Assembly: GCF_025143985.1 (NCBI RefSeq)
Contig: NZ_CP083564.1
Coordinates: forward strand, 428,501 to 492,500
Reading direction: 5' to 3'
DNA length: 64,000 bases
DNA from: Sulfitobacter sp. W027
Lineage (GTDB): Bacteria; Pseudomonadota; Alphaproteobacteria; Rhodobacterales; Rhodobacteraceae
The notes under the pieces were generated by a model, which saw nothing but the letters and a program-made list of their open reading frames with translations, was not told the origin of the DNA and did not search any database. A program made the position numbers and the translations under genes. This document shows positions 8,261-16,362 of the stretch, piece after piece; positions within the stretch are counted from its first letter, which is position 1; every line of letters starts with the position of its first letter.

Positions 8261-8989
8261 GGGCACGGCGAGATATGCGGCTTTGGAGATATCGACCAAG
8301 CCGCGCAGGCCCAGTGTTTCAGCATCCTTTGGTGTAAGCCGGGTAATGGCATCCCTGAGGGCGGCGGCTGTCGCGGCCCGATCTGCGCCCGCCGCTGCAA
8401 TATAAGGCAGGCCGGGCGTCGGTGTCGTGCTGTCTAGCACCCGCAAACGACCCGCGAAAGCGTCATATCGCCGGATCAACCGCCACGAAACCGCATCCAG
8501 CGCCGCAATGTCCGCCCCGCCTTCGGCGACGGTTTTGGCAGAGTTCCGGTGCCCGTGGCTTTGCGCGCGGTCTTCAAACCAGAATCCCTCCGCCCGGCAA
8601 TGCGCATAGGCGGCGGCATAGCCAGACTGCGAGAATGTCTGGTTGTATGTGAAACGCGCCGCGCGGAAATCCGAAATTGTTTCACGGGGATCATTGGCGC
8701 GGACCACGAAAACGCTGTTGTAATACCCCGGCGGACAGCCCTCGACGCCAAAGTCCGGCGTTCCGATCAGGGTGACATGGTCGTGCAGCCATAGGCGATA
8801 CGGCATCCCGCAGGTTTGCGAGAGGGTCAGATCAGGATCATTCCAGACCTCGAATTCGTAGGCAATATTGCTCAACATTTCTGGTGCCGCGATGCCCCGC
8901 GCATGCAGTTCTTCTTGGATCACAGCCCAGTAGCGGGCCGTGGCCGCGGCGGTCTCGGGGCGCAGGTACATCATTAGGCTAGCGATCAT
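8240..8989 (-). CDS. PhnD/SsuA-type substrate-binding domain protein without signal peptide
   Basis: 249 residues related to phosphate/phosphonate ABC binding proteins: an early M-Y-L-R-P-E start, then CGMPYRLWLHDHVTLIGTPD, YNSVFVVRANDP, FNQTFSQSGY-like (YNQTFSQSGYAAA) and a GGADIAALDAVSWRL segment that in PhnD proteins lines the ligand cleft. Unlike true binding proteins there is no N-terminal hydrophobic signal, and no ABC permease or ATPase is adjacent. It may therefore be a cytoplasmic sensor or an enzyme-like scavenger; the ligand is unknown. The start is backed by a GGAG 8 nt upstream. It overlaps the rsmB end by 21 bp on the opposite strand. Confidence 0.8.
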   Translation of the reverse strand: MIASLMMYLRPETAAATARYWAVIQEELHARGIAAPEMLSNIAYEFEVWNDPDLTLSQTCGMPYRLWLHDHVTLIGTPDFGVEGCPPGYYNSVFVVRANDPRETISDFRAARFTYNQTFSQSGYAAAYAHCRAEGFWFEDRAQSHGHRNSAKTVAEGGADIAALDAVSWRLIRRYDAFAGRLRVLDSTTPTPGLPYIAAAGADRAATAAALRDAITRLTPKDAETLGLRGLVDISKAAYLAVPSPPYGA

Positions 8990-9154
8990 CGGTGCGCTCC
9001 GGTTGAGGTCCCCTTGTTTAGGCCGCGCCGCCGCGCACAGGCAACCGTCCGATCCCCGCCGATCCCCCCGCGGGCGGGGAAAATCCGGTGACTCATTGCG
9101 GGGCTACGGCTATGCTGCCGCCAAACGCCATCAGAGCGTCAGGGGCAGCTTGAT

Positions 9155-10903
9155 ATGATTCATCTTTCCAGCGTCATGGCCCGGAGGGCGCGGTTTTTGA
9201 ACCGCTGGCACGCATGGCGCGCGACCCGTGGCCGGGGGCGGGTGCTGGGCTTCACCGCCTCGCCCGAGCCGCGTACCATCGGCTCTTTCGCGCGGGGGCG
9301 GCAGCTGATGGCGGGGAATTACCTCTTTGCGGGGAGCCTGCTTACCGCGCCGCAGACCGCGATGTGGGATCTGACCCCGCCTGACCCTGCCTTTGCCGCG
9401 GAGCTACACGGTTTTGCATGGCTGGATGACCTTGCCGCCGTGGGGGACGCGCGGGCGCGGGCCGCGGCGCAGGTCTGGCTGTGGGGGTGGATTGACCGTT
9501 TTGGGCGCGGGCAGGGACTTGGCTGGACCCCGGCGCTGACCGGGCGGCGGCTGATTCGCTGGATTAACCACGCGCTGTTCATGCTGCGGGGGACGGAGAC
9601 CGAGCAGAGCGATGCTTTCTACCGTTCATTGGAGCAACAGACCCGCTTCCTGTCAAAACGCTGGCGCGCCTCTGCGCCGGGCTTGCCGCGGTTCGAAGCG
9701 CTGACTGGGTTGATCTATGCGGGGCTTTCATTGGAGGGGTTGGAGGAACTGGCCGATCCCGCGATCAAAGCCCTCGCGCGGGAATGCGCCAGTCAGATAG
9801 ATGCCGAAGGCGGCCTGCCCACGCGCAACCCCGAAGAACTGCTCGCCGTTTTCACATTGCTCACTTGGGCCGCCGCCGCGCTCAGCGATGCAGGCCGCAG
9901 CACGCCCAAAGAGCACCTAACCGCGATTGAGCGTATCGCACCCACCCTGCGCAGCCTGCGTCATGCCGATGGCGCATTGGCACGCTTTCACGGCGGTGGG
10001 CGCGGCATGGAAGGCTGGCTGGATCACGCGCTGGCGGCAGCCAAGGTCAAGACGCGGCAGCCCGATGGGCTGGCGATGGGCTATGCAAGGCTGTCGGCGG
10101 GGCGGACCAGCGTGATTGTGGATGCGGCGGCCCCGCCGGGCGGCGCGGCTTCTGGCAATGCCCATGCCTCGACATTGGCGTTCGAGCTGACCTCGGGGCG
10201 GCGGCCCTTGGTGGTGAACTGCGGCTCCGGCGCGTCATTTGGGTTGGAGTGGCGTCGGGCAGGGCGGGCCACCCCATCGCATTCCGCGCTATCGCTCGTG
10301 GGCCATTCCAGCGCGCGGCTGGCAGAGCCCGATCGCTACACGCGAGAAGAGGCGCTGATCAACGGGCCGCGCCATGTGCCGGTGGAGATGGGAGAGGCCG
10401 ATGAGGGCCTGCGCTTTGAGGGCGGCCATGATGCCTATCTCAGCAGTCATGGGCTGACCCACGCGCGGCGGCTGGAACTGACTTCGGATGGGCGCAGTCT
10501 GACGGGGGAGGATATGCTGCTTGCGATAGAGGGGGCGGAGAAGCGGCGCTTTGATAAAGTGCTGAGCGCTACCCAACTGAAGGGCGTGCCTTTTGACATC
10601 CGTTTCCACCTCCACCCGGATGTGGATGCCACCGTGGACCTTGGCGGCGCTGCGATCTCGATGGCGCTGAAAAGTGGGGAGATTTGGGTGTTTCGCCACG
10701 ATGGGACGCATAATCTGTCTTTGGAAGCAGGGGTTTACCTCGAAGGCACCCGGCTGAAGCCCCGTTCTGCGCAGCAGATTGTGTTGACTGGATACGCCAT
10801 GAACTATGCCACACGGGTGCGCTGGTCGTTGTCAAAAGCGCAGGAAACTGCGATTGGCGTGCGAGATTTGTCGATCGACGATCCCTATGCTGATGAAGAC
10901 TGA
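9155..10903 (+). CDS. Heparinase II/III-family protein
   Basis: 582 residues with an N-terminal all-alpha toroid-like part ([29 protein letters not shown]) and a C-terminal beta-rich heparinase II/III-like domain. The latter is marked by [40 protein letters not shown] and a later [11 protein letters not shown] segment. No signal peptide is visible, so it may act in the cytoplasm or be exported by another route, which is unusual for a polysaccharide lyase. The place between rsmB and purH is, as far as I recall, conserved in Rhodobacteraceae. Its substrate is unknown; an envelope glycan is an inference only. Confidence 0.85.
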   Translation: MIHLSSVMARRARFLNRWHAWRATRGRGRVLGFTASPEPRTIGSFARGRQLMAGNYLFAGSLLTAPQTAMWDLTPPDPAFAAELHGFAWLDDLAAVGDARARAAAQVWLWGWIDRFGRGQGLGWTPALTGRRLIRWINHALFMLRGTETEQSDAFYRSLEQQTRFLSKRWRASAPGLPRFEALTGLIYAGLSLEGLEELADPAIKALARECASQIDAEGGLPTRNPEELLAVFTLLTWAAAALSDAGRSTPKEHLTAIERIAPTLRSLRHADGALARFHGGGRGMEGWLDHALAAAKVKTRQPDGLAMGYARLSAGRTSVIVDAAAPPGGAASGNAHASTLAFELTSGRRPLVVNCGSGASFGLEWRRAGRATPSHSALSLVGHSSARLAEPDRYTREEALINGPRHVPVEMGEADEGLRFEGGHDAYLSSHGLTHARRLELTSDGRSLTGEDMLLAIEGAEKRRFDKVLSATQLKGVPFDIRFHLHPDVDATVDLGGAAISMALKSGEIWVFRHDGTHNLSLEAGVYLEGTRLKPRSAQQIVLTGYAMNYATRVRWSLSKAQETAIGVRDLSIDDPYADED

Positions 10904-10919
10904 CCAAGGAACCAGCCCC

Positions 10920-12506
10920 ATGCCCGATCTCTATCCCATCAAACGCGCGCTTCTTTCCGTATCCGACAAGACCGGTCTTTTGGACCTTGGCAAAGCTTTG
11001 GCGGCACGCGGCGTGGAACTGCTCAGCACCGGCGGCACCGCGAAAGCACTGCGCGACGCGGGGCTTGAGGTGTTGGATGTGGCCGATGTGACGGGCTTTC
11101 CCGAGATGATGGATGGGCGCGTGAAGACGCTGCACCCGGTGGTGCATGGTGGCCTGCTGGCGCTGCGCGACAACAACGCCCATGTCGGCGCGATGACCGA
11201 GCATAACATCGGCGCAATCGATCTGGTTGTGGTGAACCTTTACCCCTTCGAGGAAACCGTCGCCAAGGGCGCGGAATATGCCGAGGTGATCGAGAATATC
11301 GACATTGGTGGACCAGCGATGATCCGTTCGGCGGCCAAGAACCACGGTTTCGTCAACGTCGTGGTCGATGTCGAGGATTACGCCGAGGTGATCGCTGAGA
11401 TGGAGGCCAACGACGGTCAGACCACCTACGCCCTGCGCCAGCGCCTCGCTCAGACCGCCTACGCCCGCACCGCCGCCTATGACACGGCAGTCAGCACATG
11501 GATGGCTGAGCAGGTCGCAGGCACCCCGCGCCGCCGCACCTTTGGCGGCACGCTGGCGCAAACCCTGCGCTATGGCGAGAACCCGCACCAGCAGGCCGCG
11601 TTCTACACCGATGGCTCCACCGCGCCGGGACTGGCGAACGCCGTGCAGCATCAGGGCAAGGAGCTGTCCTACAACAACATCAACGACACCGACGCCGCCT
11701 TTGCGCTGGTAAGCGAGTTCGACCCCAAGGATGGCCCTGCCTGCGCGATCATCAAACACGCTAACCCCTGCGGCGTGGCGCGGGGCGAGACAATGCTCGA
11801 CGCCTATAAACGCGCCTTCGACTGTGACCGCACTTCCGCTTTCGGCGGCATCATCGCGCTGAACCAACCGCTCGACGGCCCGACCGCCGAGGCGATTGCC
11901 GCGATCTTTACCGAAGTTGTCATCGCGCCCGGCGCGGATGAGGAGGCCAAGCGCATCTTTGCCGCTAAGAAGAACCTGCGCCTGCTGACCACCGAAGGTC
12001 TGGCCGACCCTGCCGCCGCTGCTTTGGCCGTGCGTCAGGTCTCGGGCGGGTTCCTTGTGCAGGACAAAGACGTGGGCCGGGTTAGCCGCGACGACCTCAA
12101 GGTCGTGACCAAGCGCAAGCCATCGGATCAAGAACTGGACGACATGCTTTTCGCGTGGACCGTGGCCAAACACGTCAAATCCAACGCGATCATCTATGTC
12201 AAAGACGGCGCCACCGTCGGCGTCGGTGCGGGCCAGATGAGCCGGGTGGACAGCACGCGCATCGCCGCGCGCAAGGCGCAGGACATGGCCGAGGTGATGG
12301 ATATCGAGGCACCGCTGACACAAGGCTCCGTGGTGGCCTCCGACGCATTCTTCCCCTTCGCGGACGGTCTGATCACGGCGGCAGAGGCCGGTGCCACGGC
12401 GCTGATTCAGCCCGGCGGCTCCATGCGGGACGACGAGGTGATCGCCGCAGCGGATGAAGCGGGCCTTGCCATGGTCTTTACCAACATGCGCCACTTCCGG
12501 CACTAA
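10920..12506 (+). CDS. purH: Bifunctional AICAR formyltransferase / IMP cyclohydrolase
   Basis: Catalyses the last two steps of de novo purine synthesis (AICAR to FAICAR to IMP). 528 residues from the ATG at 10920, which has AAGGAA upstream; an open frame extends further but is not needed. The N-terminal MGS-like cyclohydrolase domain opens with [14 protein letters not shown] and contains the STGGTAKAL and [13 protein letters not shown] motifs. The C-terminal transformylase domain has [14 protein letters not shown], the KHANPCG catalytic motif, [10 protein letters not shown] and a closing AGQMSRVDS / DAFFPFADG. Followed 15 bp later by lspA. Confidence 0.98.
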   Translation: MPDLYPIKRALLSVSDKTGLLDLGKALAARGVELLSTGGTAKALRDAGLEVLDVADVTGFPEMMDGRVKTLHPVVHGGLLALRDNNAHVGAMTEHNIGAIDLVVVNLYPFEETVAKGAEYAEVIENIDIGGPAMIRSAAKNHGFVNVVVDVEDYAEVIAEMEANDGQTTYALRQRLAQTAYARTAAYDTAVSTWMAEQVAGTPRRRTFGGTLAQTLRYGENPHQQAAFYTDGSTAPGLANAVQHQGKELSYNNINDTDAAFALVSEFDPKDGPACAIIKHANPCGVARGETMLDAYKRAFDCDRTSAFGGIIALNQPLDGPTAEAIAAIFTEVVIAPGADEEAKRIFAAKKNLRLLTTEGLADPAAAALAVRQVSGGFLVQDKDVGRVSRDDLKVVTKRKPSDQELDDMLFAWTVAKHVKSNAIIYVKDGATVGVGAGQMSRVDSTRIAARKAQDMAEVMDIEAPLTQGSVVASDAFFPFADGLITAAEAGATALIQPGGSMRDDEVIAAADEAGLAMVFTNMRHFRH

Positions 12507-12521
12507 GCGAAGGGCAGCACC

Positions 12522-13010
12522 ATGCGGGTATTCAGCATCGCGGCCTTCGTGGCCTTTCTGATCGACCAGATCAGCAAATATGTGGTCATTCACATGATGG
12601 AACTGGCACGCATCAGGTCCATCGAAGTGCTGCCCCCGGTGCTGAATTTCCGCTACGGCGAAAACCGGGGCATCAACTTTGGCCTTGGTGGCGACATGAG
12701 CCAATGGGTGCTGATTGCGGTGGCGCTGGCGATCTGCGCGGGCGTCACCCTCTGGCTCTGGCGCAGCCCTCATGGGTGTTGGGCGCAGCTCAGCGGCGGC
12801 TTGCTGGTCGGCGGGGCCTTGGCGAATGTGGCGGATCGGCTGATCTATGGTTATGTGCTAGATTTCCTGAACAACTCCTGCTGCGGGATCAACAACCCTT
12901 TCGTCTACAACCTTGCCGATGTCTTTATCTTCGCCGGTGCCTTAGGGTTGATCCTCTTTACCGGAGAGCCGAAAAGCGCGCCCAAGCGCCGGGGCAAAAA
13001 AGGTCAGTGA
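12522..13010 (+). CDS. lspA: Lipoprotein signal peptidase (signal peptidase II)
   Basis: Inner-membrane aspartyl protease that cleaves prolipoprotein signal peptides before the lipid-modified cysteine. 162 residues with four predicted membrane helices. The family motifs are present: NRGINFGL after helix 1, GGALANVADRLIYGYVLDF (first catalytic Asp in ADR) and FVYNLADVFIFAGA (second catalytic Asp). The next gene encodes a lipoprotein, a likely substrate. It lies in a run with purH (15 bp gap), so the genes may share a transcript. Confidence 0.96.
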   Translation: MRVFSIAAFVAFLIDQISKYVVIHMMELARIRSIEVLPPVLNFRYGENRGINFGLGGDMSQWVLIAVALAICAGVTLWLWRSPHGCWAQLSGGLLVGGALANVADRLIYGYVLDFLNNSCCGINNPFVYNLADVFIFAGALGLILFTGEPKSAPKRRGKKGQ

Positions 13011-13062
13011 CATTGCCTGCTCGCCTGCGATATTGAACAAGCAGACCCCGAAAGGAGACACC

Positions 13063-13575
13063 ATGCGCCGCATTGCCTTCATCAGCTTGATCCCGCTGGC
13101 CCTCGCCGCCTGCAGCAATCAGGGCCTTCGCGACTTGCAGCCTGTCTCCGAAGGGCCGGATGAATTCCTGATCCAACCGGTCAAGCCACTGGAACGCCCC
13201 GAAAATTTGAACGCTCTGCCGACCCCCATGCCGGGGCAGGCGAACCTGACGGATCGGTCAGCGGTGGCCGAAGGTGTGGCGGCGTTTGGCGGGCGGCTGG
13301 ATACGTCGACAGGCATACCAGCCGGAGATGCCGCACTGGTGCAACACACGAGCCGCATGGGTGTGCAACCGGGCATTCGCGCCAGCTTGGCGCAATCTGA
13401 CGCCGAATTCCGCAAGCGTAAGGGTCGCTTCACCCAGTTCCGCATCGTGCCGGTGGATCGCTACAGCCAAGCCTACCAGCGGCAATCCCTTGACGCCCAT
13501 AGCGAGGCGGAGCGCTGGCGCAACGCAGGCGGGCGTACGCCGTCTTACCCGCCACACGACACACGTTTTCGCTAG
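13063..13575 (+). CDS. DUF3035 family lipoprotein
   Basis: 170 residues from the ATG at 13063, preceded by AAAGGAG; an upstream TTG extension is unlikely. A lipoprotein signal peptide is clear: MRRIAFISLIPLALAAC with lipobox LAAC, so Cys17 would be lipidated. The rest is low in recognisable structure, proline-rich and polar, with a DAEFRKRKGRF segment matching the DUF3035 family of alphaproteobacteria. Function unknown. It directly follows lspA and precedes the paired M16 peptidases, an arrangement that hints at an envelope role. Confidence 0.85.
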   Translation: MRRIAFISLIPLALAACSNQGLRDLQPVSEGPDEFLIQPVKPLERPENLNALPTPMPGQANLTDRSAVAEGVAAFGGRLDTSTGIPAGDAALVQHTSRMGVQPGIRASLAQSDAEFRKRKGRFTQFRIVPVDRYSQAYQRQSLDAHSEAERWRNAGGRTPSYPPHDTRFR

Positions 13576-13639
13576 GCTTCTTGAATGTAGCGCCAGACCG
13601 CGTAGGTAATGCGGGAGGCGATATATTTCGAGGTAAGCA

Positions 13640-14986
13640 ATGATCCGACTGCCGATGATGGCGGCCCTGGTGGCGACGCTCTTCACAGCCCCCTCCGCGC
13701 AGGCGCGCGATAATGAGAATGAGGCGGTGACCCATTTCACCCTCGATAACGGCATGGAGGTGGTGGTCGTCGAAGACCACCGCGCCCCGGTCGTGCAGCA
13801 GATGGTCTGGTACCGTGCGGGATCGGCGGATGAACCAAAAGGGTCATCCGGGGTGGCGCATTTCCTTGAACACCTGCTGTTCAAGGCCACCGATAAGCTG
13901 GAGTCGGGCGAGTTTTCCGCCACCGTGGCCGCCAACGGCGGGCGCGACAATGCCTTCACCAGCTACGACTACACCGCCTATTTCCAGCGCGTCGCCGCTG
14001 ACCGTCTCGGCCTGATGATGGAGATGGAGGCCGACCGGATGAAGAACATCCGCCTCACCCCCGAAAACATCGAAACCGAACGCGATGTGATCTTGGAAGA
14101 GCGCAACCAGCGGACCGAGAACAACCCCGCCGCCCTGTTCAGCGAACAGCTCAACGCCGCGCAATATCTCAACCATCGCTACGGCGTGCCGATCATCGGC
14201 TGGAAACATGAGATGGAGGAGTTGGACCTCGAAGATGCACTGTCGTTCTATAAACTCTACTATTCGCCCAATAATGCGATCCTCGTGGTCTCGGGCGATG
14301 TGACGCCCGAGGAAGTACGCGAATTGGCCGAAGCCACCTATGGCAAAATCCCCGCTAACCCCGAATTGCCCGAACGCCTGCGCACCGCAGAGCCACCGCA
14401 AGTCGCAGAACGCCGGTTGATCTACAAGGACGCCCGCGTGGCCCAACCCTATGTCCGCCGCTCCTACCTCGCGCAAGAGCGCGACAGCGGTGCCCAAGAG
14501 GAGGCGGCAGCGTTGCTGTTGCTAAGCGAATTGCTCGGCGGCGGCACAACTTCCTATCTGGCCGAAAAGCTGCAATTCGACGAACAGATCGCCAATTACA
14601 CCGGCGCGTTCTACAAGGCCGACACGCTAGACGACACGACCTTCGACCTCGTCGTGCTGCCCGTGCCCGGGGTCAGCCTTCAGCAAGCCGAAGAGGCGAT
14701 GGACGAGGTATTGGTGCAATTCATGGAAACTGGGGTGGACCCAGAACATCTTAAGCGTCTCAAAGCGCAGCTGCGTGCGGATCAAATCTATGCCCGCGAC
14801 GATGCCGACCGCGTGGCGAACCGCTACGGCTCGGCCCTCGCCATCGGTCTGACCGTCAAAGACGTGCAGGACTGGCCCGATGTGCTGCAAGCCGTTACCG
14901 CCGAAGACATCATGCAGGCGGCCCGCACCCTGTTCGACAAACGCGCATCGGTCACCGGTTGGCTGATGAAGGAGGACGCGCAATGA
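13640..14986 (+). CDS. M16 family zinc peptidase, catalytic partner
   Basis: 448 residues with a signal peptide (to about SAQARD, residue 22). The inverted zinc motif HxxEH is present as HFLEHLLF (His74, Glu77, His78), and a distal acidic cluster TERDVILEERNQR would supply the third zinc ligand. This is the metal-binding half of a two-chain M16B peptidase, probably periplasmic. It overlaps the next M16 gene by four bases (ATGA), giving coupled synthesis of both subunits. Confidence 0.93.
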   Translation: MIRLPMMAALVATLFTAPSAQARDNENEAVTHFTLDNGMEVVVVEDHRAPVVQQMVWYRAGSADEPKGSSGVAHFLEHLLFKATDKLESGEFSATVAANGGRDNAFTSYDYTAYFQRVAADRLGLMMEMEADRMKNIRLTPENIETERDVILEERNQRTENNPAALFSEQLNAAQYLNHRYGVPIIGWKHEMEELDLEDALSFYKLYYSPNNAILVVSGDVTPEEVRELAEATYGKIPANPELPERLRTAEPPQVAERRLIYKDARVAQPYVRRSYLAQERDSGAQEEAAALLLLSELLGGGTTSYLAEKLQFDEQIANYTGAFYKADTLDDTTFDLVVLPVPGVSLQQAEEAMDEVLVQFMETGVDPEHLKRLKAQLRADQIYARDDADRVANRYGSALAIGLTVKDVQDWPDVLQAVTAEDIMQAARTLFDKRASVTGWLMKEDAQ

Positions 14987-16305
14987 GACTGTTCTACGCC
15001 CTGATCCTGACGGTAGTTGCCGCACTCCCCGCCCGTGCCGAAGTCGACATCCAGCCCGTTACCAGCCCCGGCGGCATCACCGCTTGGTTGGTCGAGGAGC
15101 ATTCGATCCCATTTGTCGCCTTGGAAATACGGTTCCGAGGCGGCGCTTCGCTGGACGCGCCCGGCAAACGCGGCGCGATCAATCTGATGACCGGCCTTCT
15201 GGAAGAGGGCGCAGGCGACATGGACGCGCGTGCCTTCAGCCGCGAGACCGAAGCGCTGGCCACAAGTCTCAGTTTTGACGTGTCGGATGACGCACTGTCC
15301 GTCTCCGCCCGTTTTCTGACCGAGAACCGTGATGCCTCCATCGATCTGCTGCGGGCCGCGCTGTTGGAGCCGCGTTTTGACGAAGACGCGGTAGAGCGGG
15401 TGCGCGGACAGGTGATCTCGAACATCCAGTCGAACCAGAAAGATCCGAATGAGATCGCCCGCGAGACCTTTGACAAGATCGCCTTTGGCGACCACCCCTA
15501 CGGCAGTTCGCTGAACGGCACCTTGGAGACGGTGGCCGGGCTAACCCGCGACGATCTGATCGCGGCACATAGCGCCGTGCTGGCGCGTGACCGTATTTAT
15601 GTGGGTGCGGTGGGGGACATCACGCCCGAAGAGTTGGGCGAGCTGCTCGACACCCTGCTTGGCGATCTGCCCGCCGAAGGCGCGCCGATGCCCCCACGCG
15701 CCGAAGTCGATATTCCTGCTGGCACCACGCTGGTCGATTTCGCCACACCGCAATCCGTCGCGATCTTCGGCCAGCCGGGCCTTGCCCAAGATGATCCCGA
15801 TTGGTTTACCGCCACGGTCCTAAACCACGTCCTCGGCGGTGGTGGTTTCGAATCCCGCTTGATGACCGAAGTGCGCGAGAAGCGCGGTCTGACCTACGGC
15901 GTCTATTCCTACCTCGCCCCGCGCGATCTGGCTGAGACCTATCTCGGCTCCGTCAGTTCGGCCAATGACCGTATCGGCGAGGCAATCGAGGTGATCCGCG
16001 CCGAATGGTCCAAAGCCGCTGCTGAAGGCATTACCCAAGAGGAACTGGAGGCCGCCAAGACCTATATCACTGGCGCCTATCCGCTGCGTTTCGACGGCAA
16101 CAGCCCGATCGCCAATATCCTCGTCGGCATGCAGATGCTCGGCCTGCCGACCGACTATATCGCCACCCGCAATGACAAGGTCGAAGCGGTCACGCTGGAG
16201 GACGTCAAGCGCGTCGCGGCAGATTTGCTGGACCCCGAAAACCTGCATTTCGTCGTCGTCGGCCAGCCAGAAGGGCTTGAGGCGTCAACCCCACCGCAGG
16301 AATGA
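14983..16305 (+). CDS. M16 family peptidase, non-catalytic partner
   Basis: 440 residues from the ATG at 14983, with AAGGAGGA upstream. A signal peptide (MRLFYALILTVVAALPARA) is followed by an M16 fold in which the HxxEH site is replaced (INLMTGLLEEGAGD), so it cannot bind zinc in the usual way. The R/Y substrate-binding motif of the partner subunit is kept: VREKRGLTYGVYSY. Together with the upstream gene it should form a catalytic/non-catalytic heterodimer like other bacterial M16B pairs. A strong terminator follows at once. Confidence 0.93.
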   Translation: MRLFYALILTVVAALPARAEVDIQPVTSPGGITAWLVEEHSIPFVALEIRFRGGASLDAPGKRGAINLMTGLLEEGAGDMDARAFSRETEALATSLSFDVSDDALSVSARFLTENRDASIDLLRAALLEPRFDEDAVERVRGQVISNIQSNQKDPNEIARETFDKIAFGDHPYGSSLNGTLETVAGLTRDDLIAAHSAVLARDRIYVGAVGDITPEELGELLDTLLGDLPAEGAPMPPRAEVDIPAGTTLVDFATPQSVAIFGQPGLAQDDPDWFTATVLNHVLGGGGFESRLMTEVREKRGLTYGVYSYLAPRDLAETYLGSVSSANDRIGEAIEVIRAEWSKAAAEGITQEELEAAKTYITGAYPLRFDGNSPIANILVGMQMLGLPTDYIATRNDKVEAVTLEDVKRVAADLLDPENLHFVVVGQPEGLEASTPPQE

Positions 16306-16340
16306 AAAAAGCGCCGCTCCCGAAAAGGGGCGGCGCTTTC
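16305..16340. terminator. Bidirectional terminator between convergent M16 and aldehyde dehydrogenase genes
   Basis: A stem of about 13 bp (16308-16320 with 16327-16339, one G-U pair) with a small A-rich loop, flanked by AAAAAA on the left and TTT on the right. It serves both convergent transcripts. Confidence 0.85.
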
Positions 16341-16362
16341 ATCTTGTCTCGGGCGTTAGGGC

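Noticed and set aside
10806..10919. N-terminal extension of purH
   Set aside because: Overlaps the end of the heparinase-like gene and precedes a good ribosome binding site; PurH proteins start at MPDLYP.
10569..12773. 734-codon open frame opposite purH
   Set aside because: Rich in His, Arg and Gly and wholly antisense to a clear purH gene; a product of high GC codon use.
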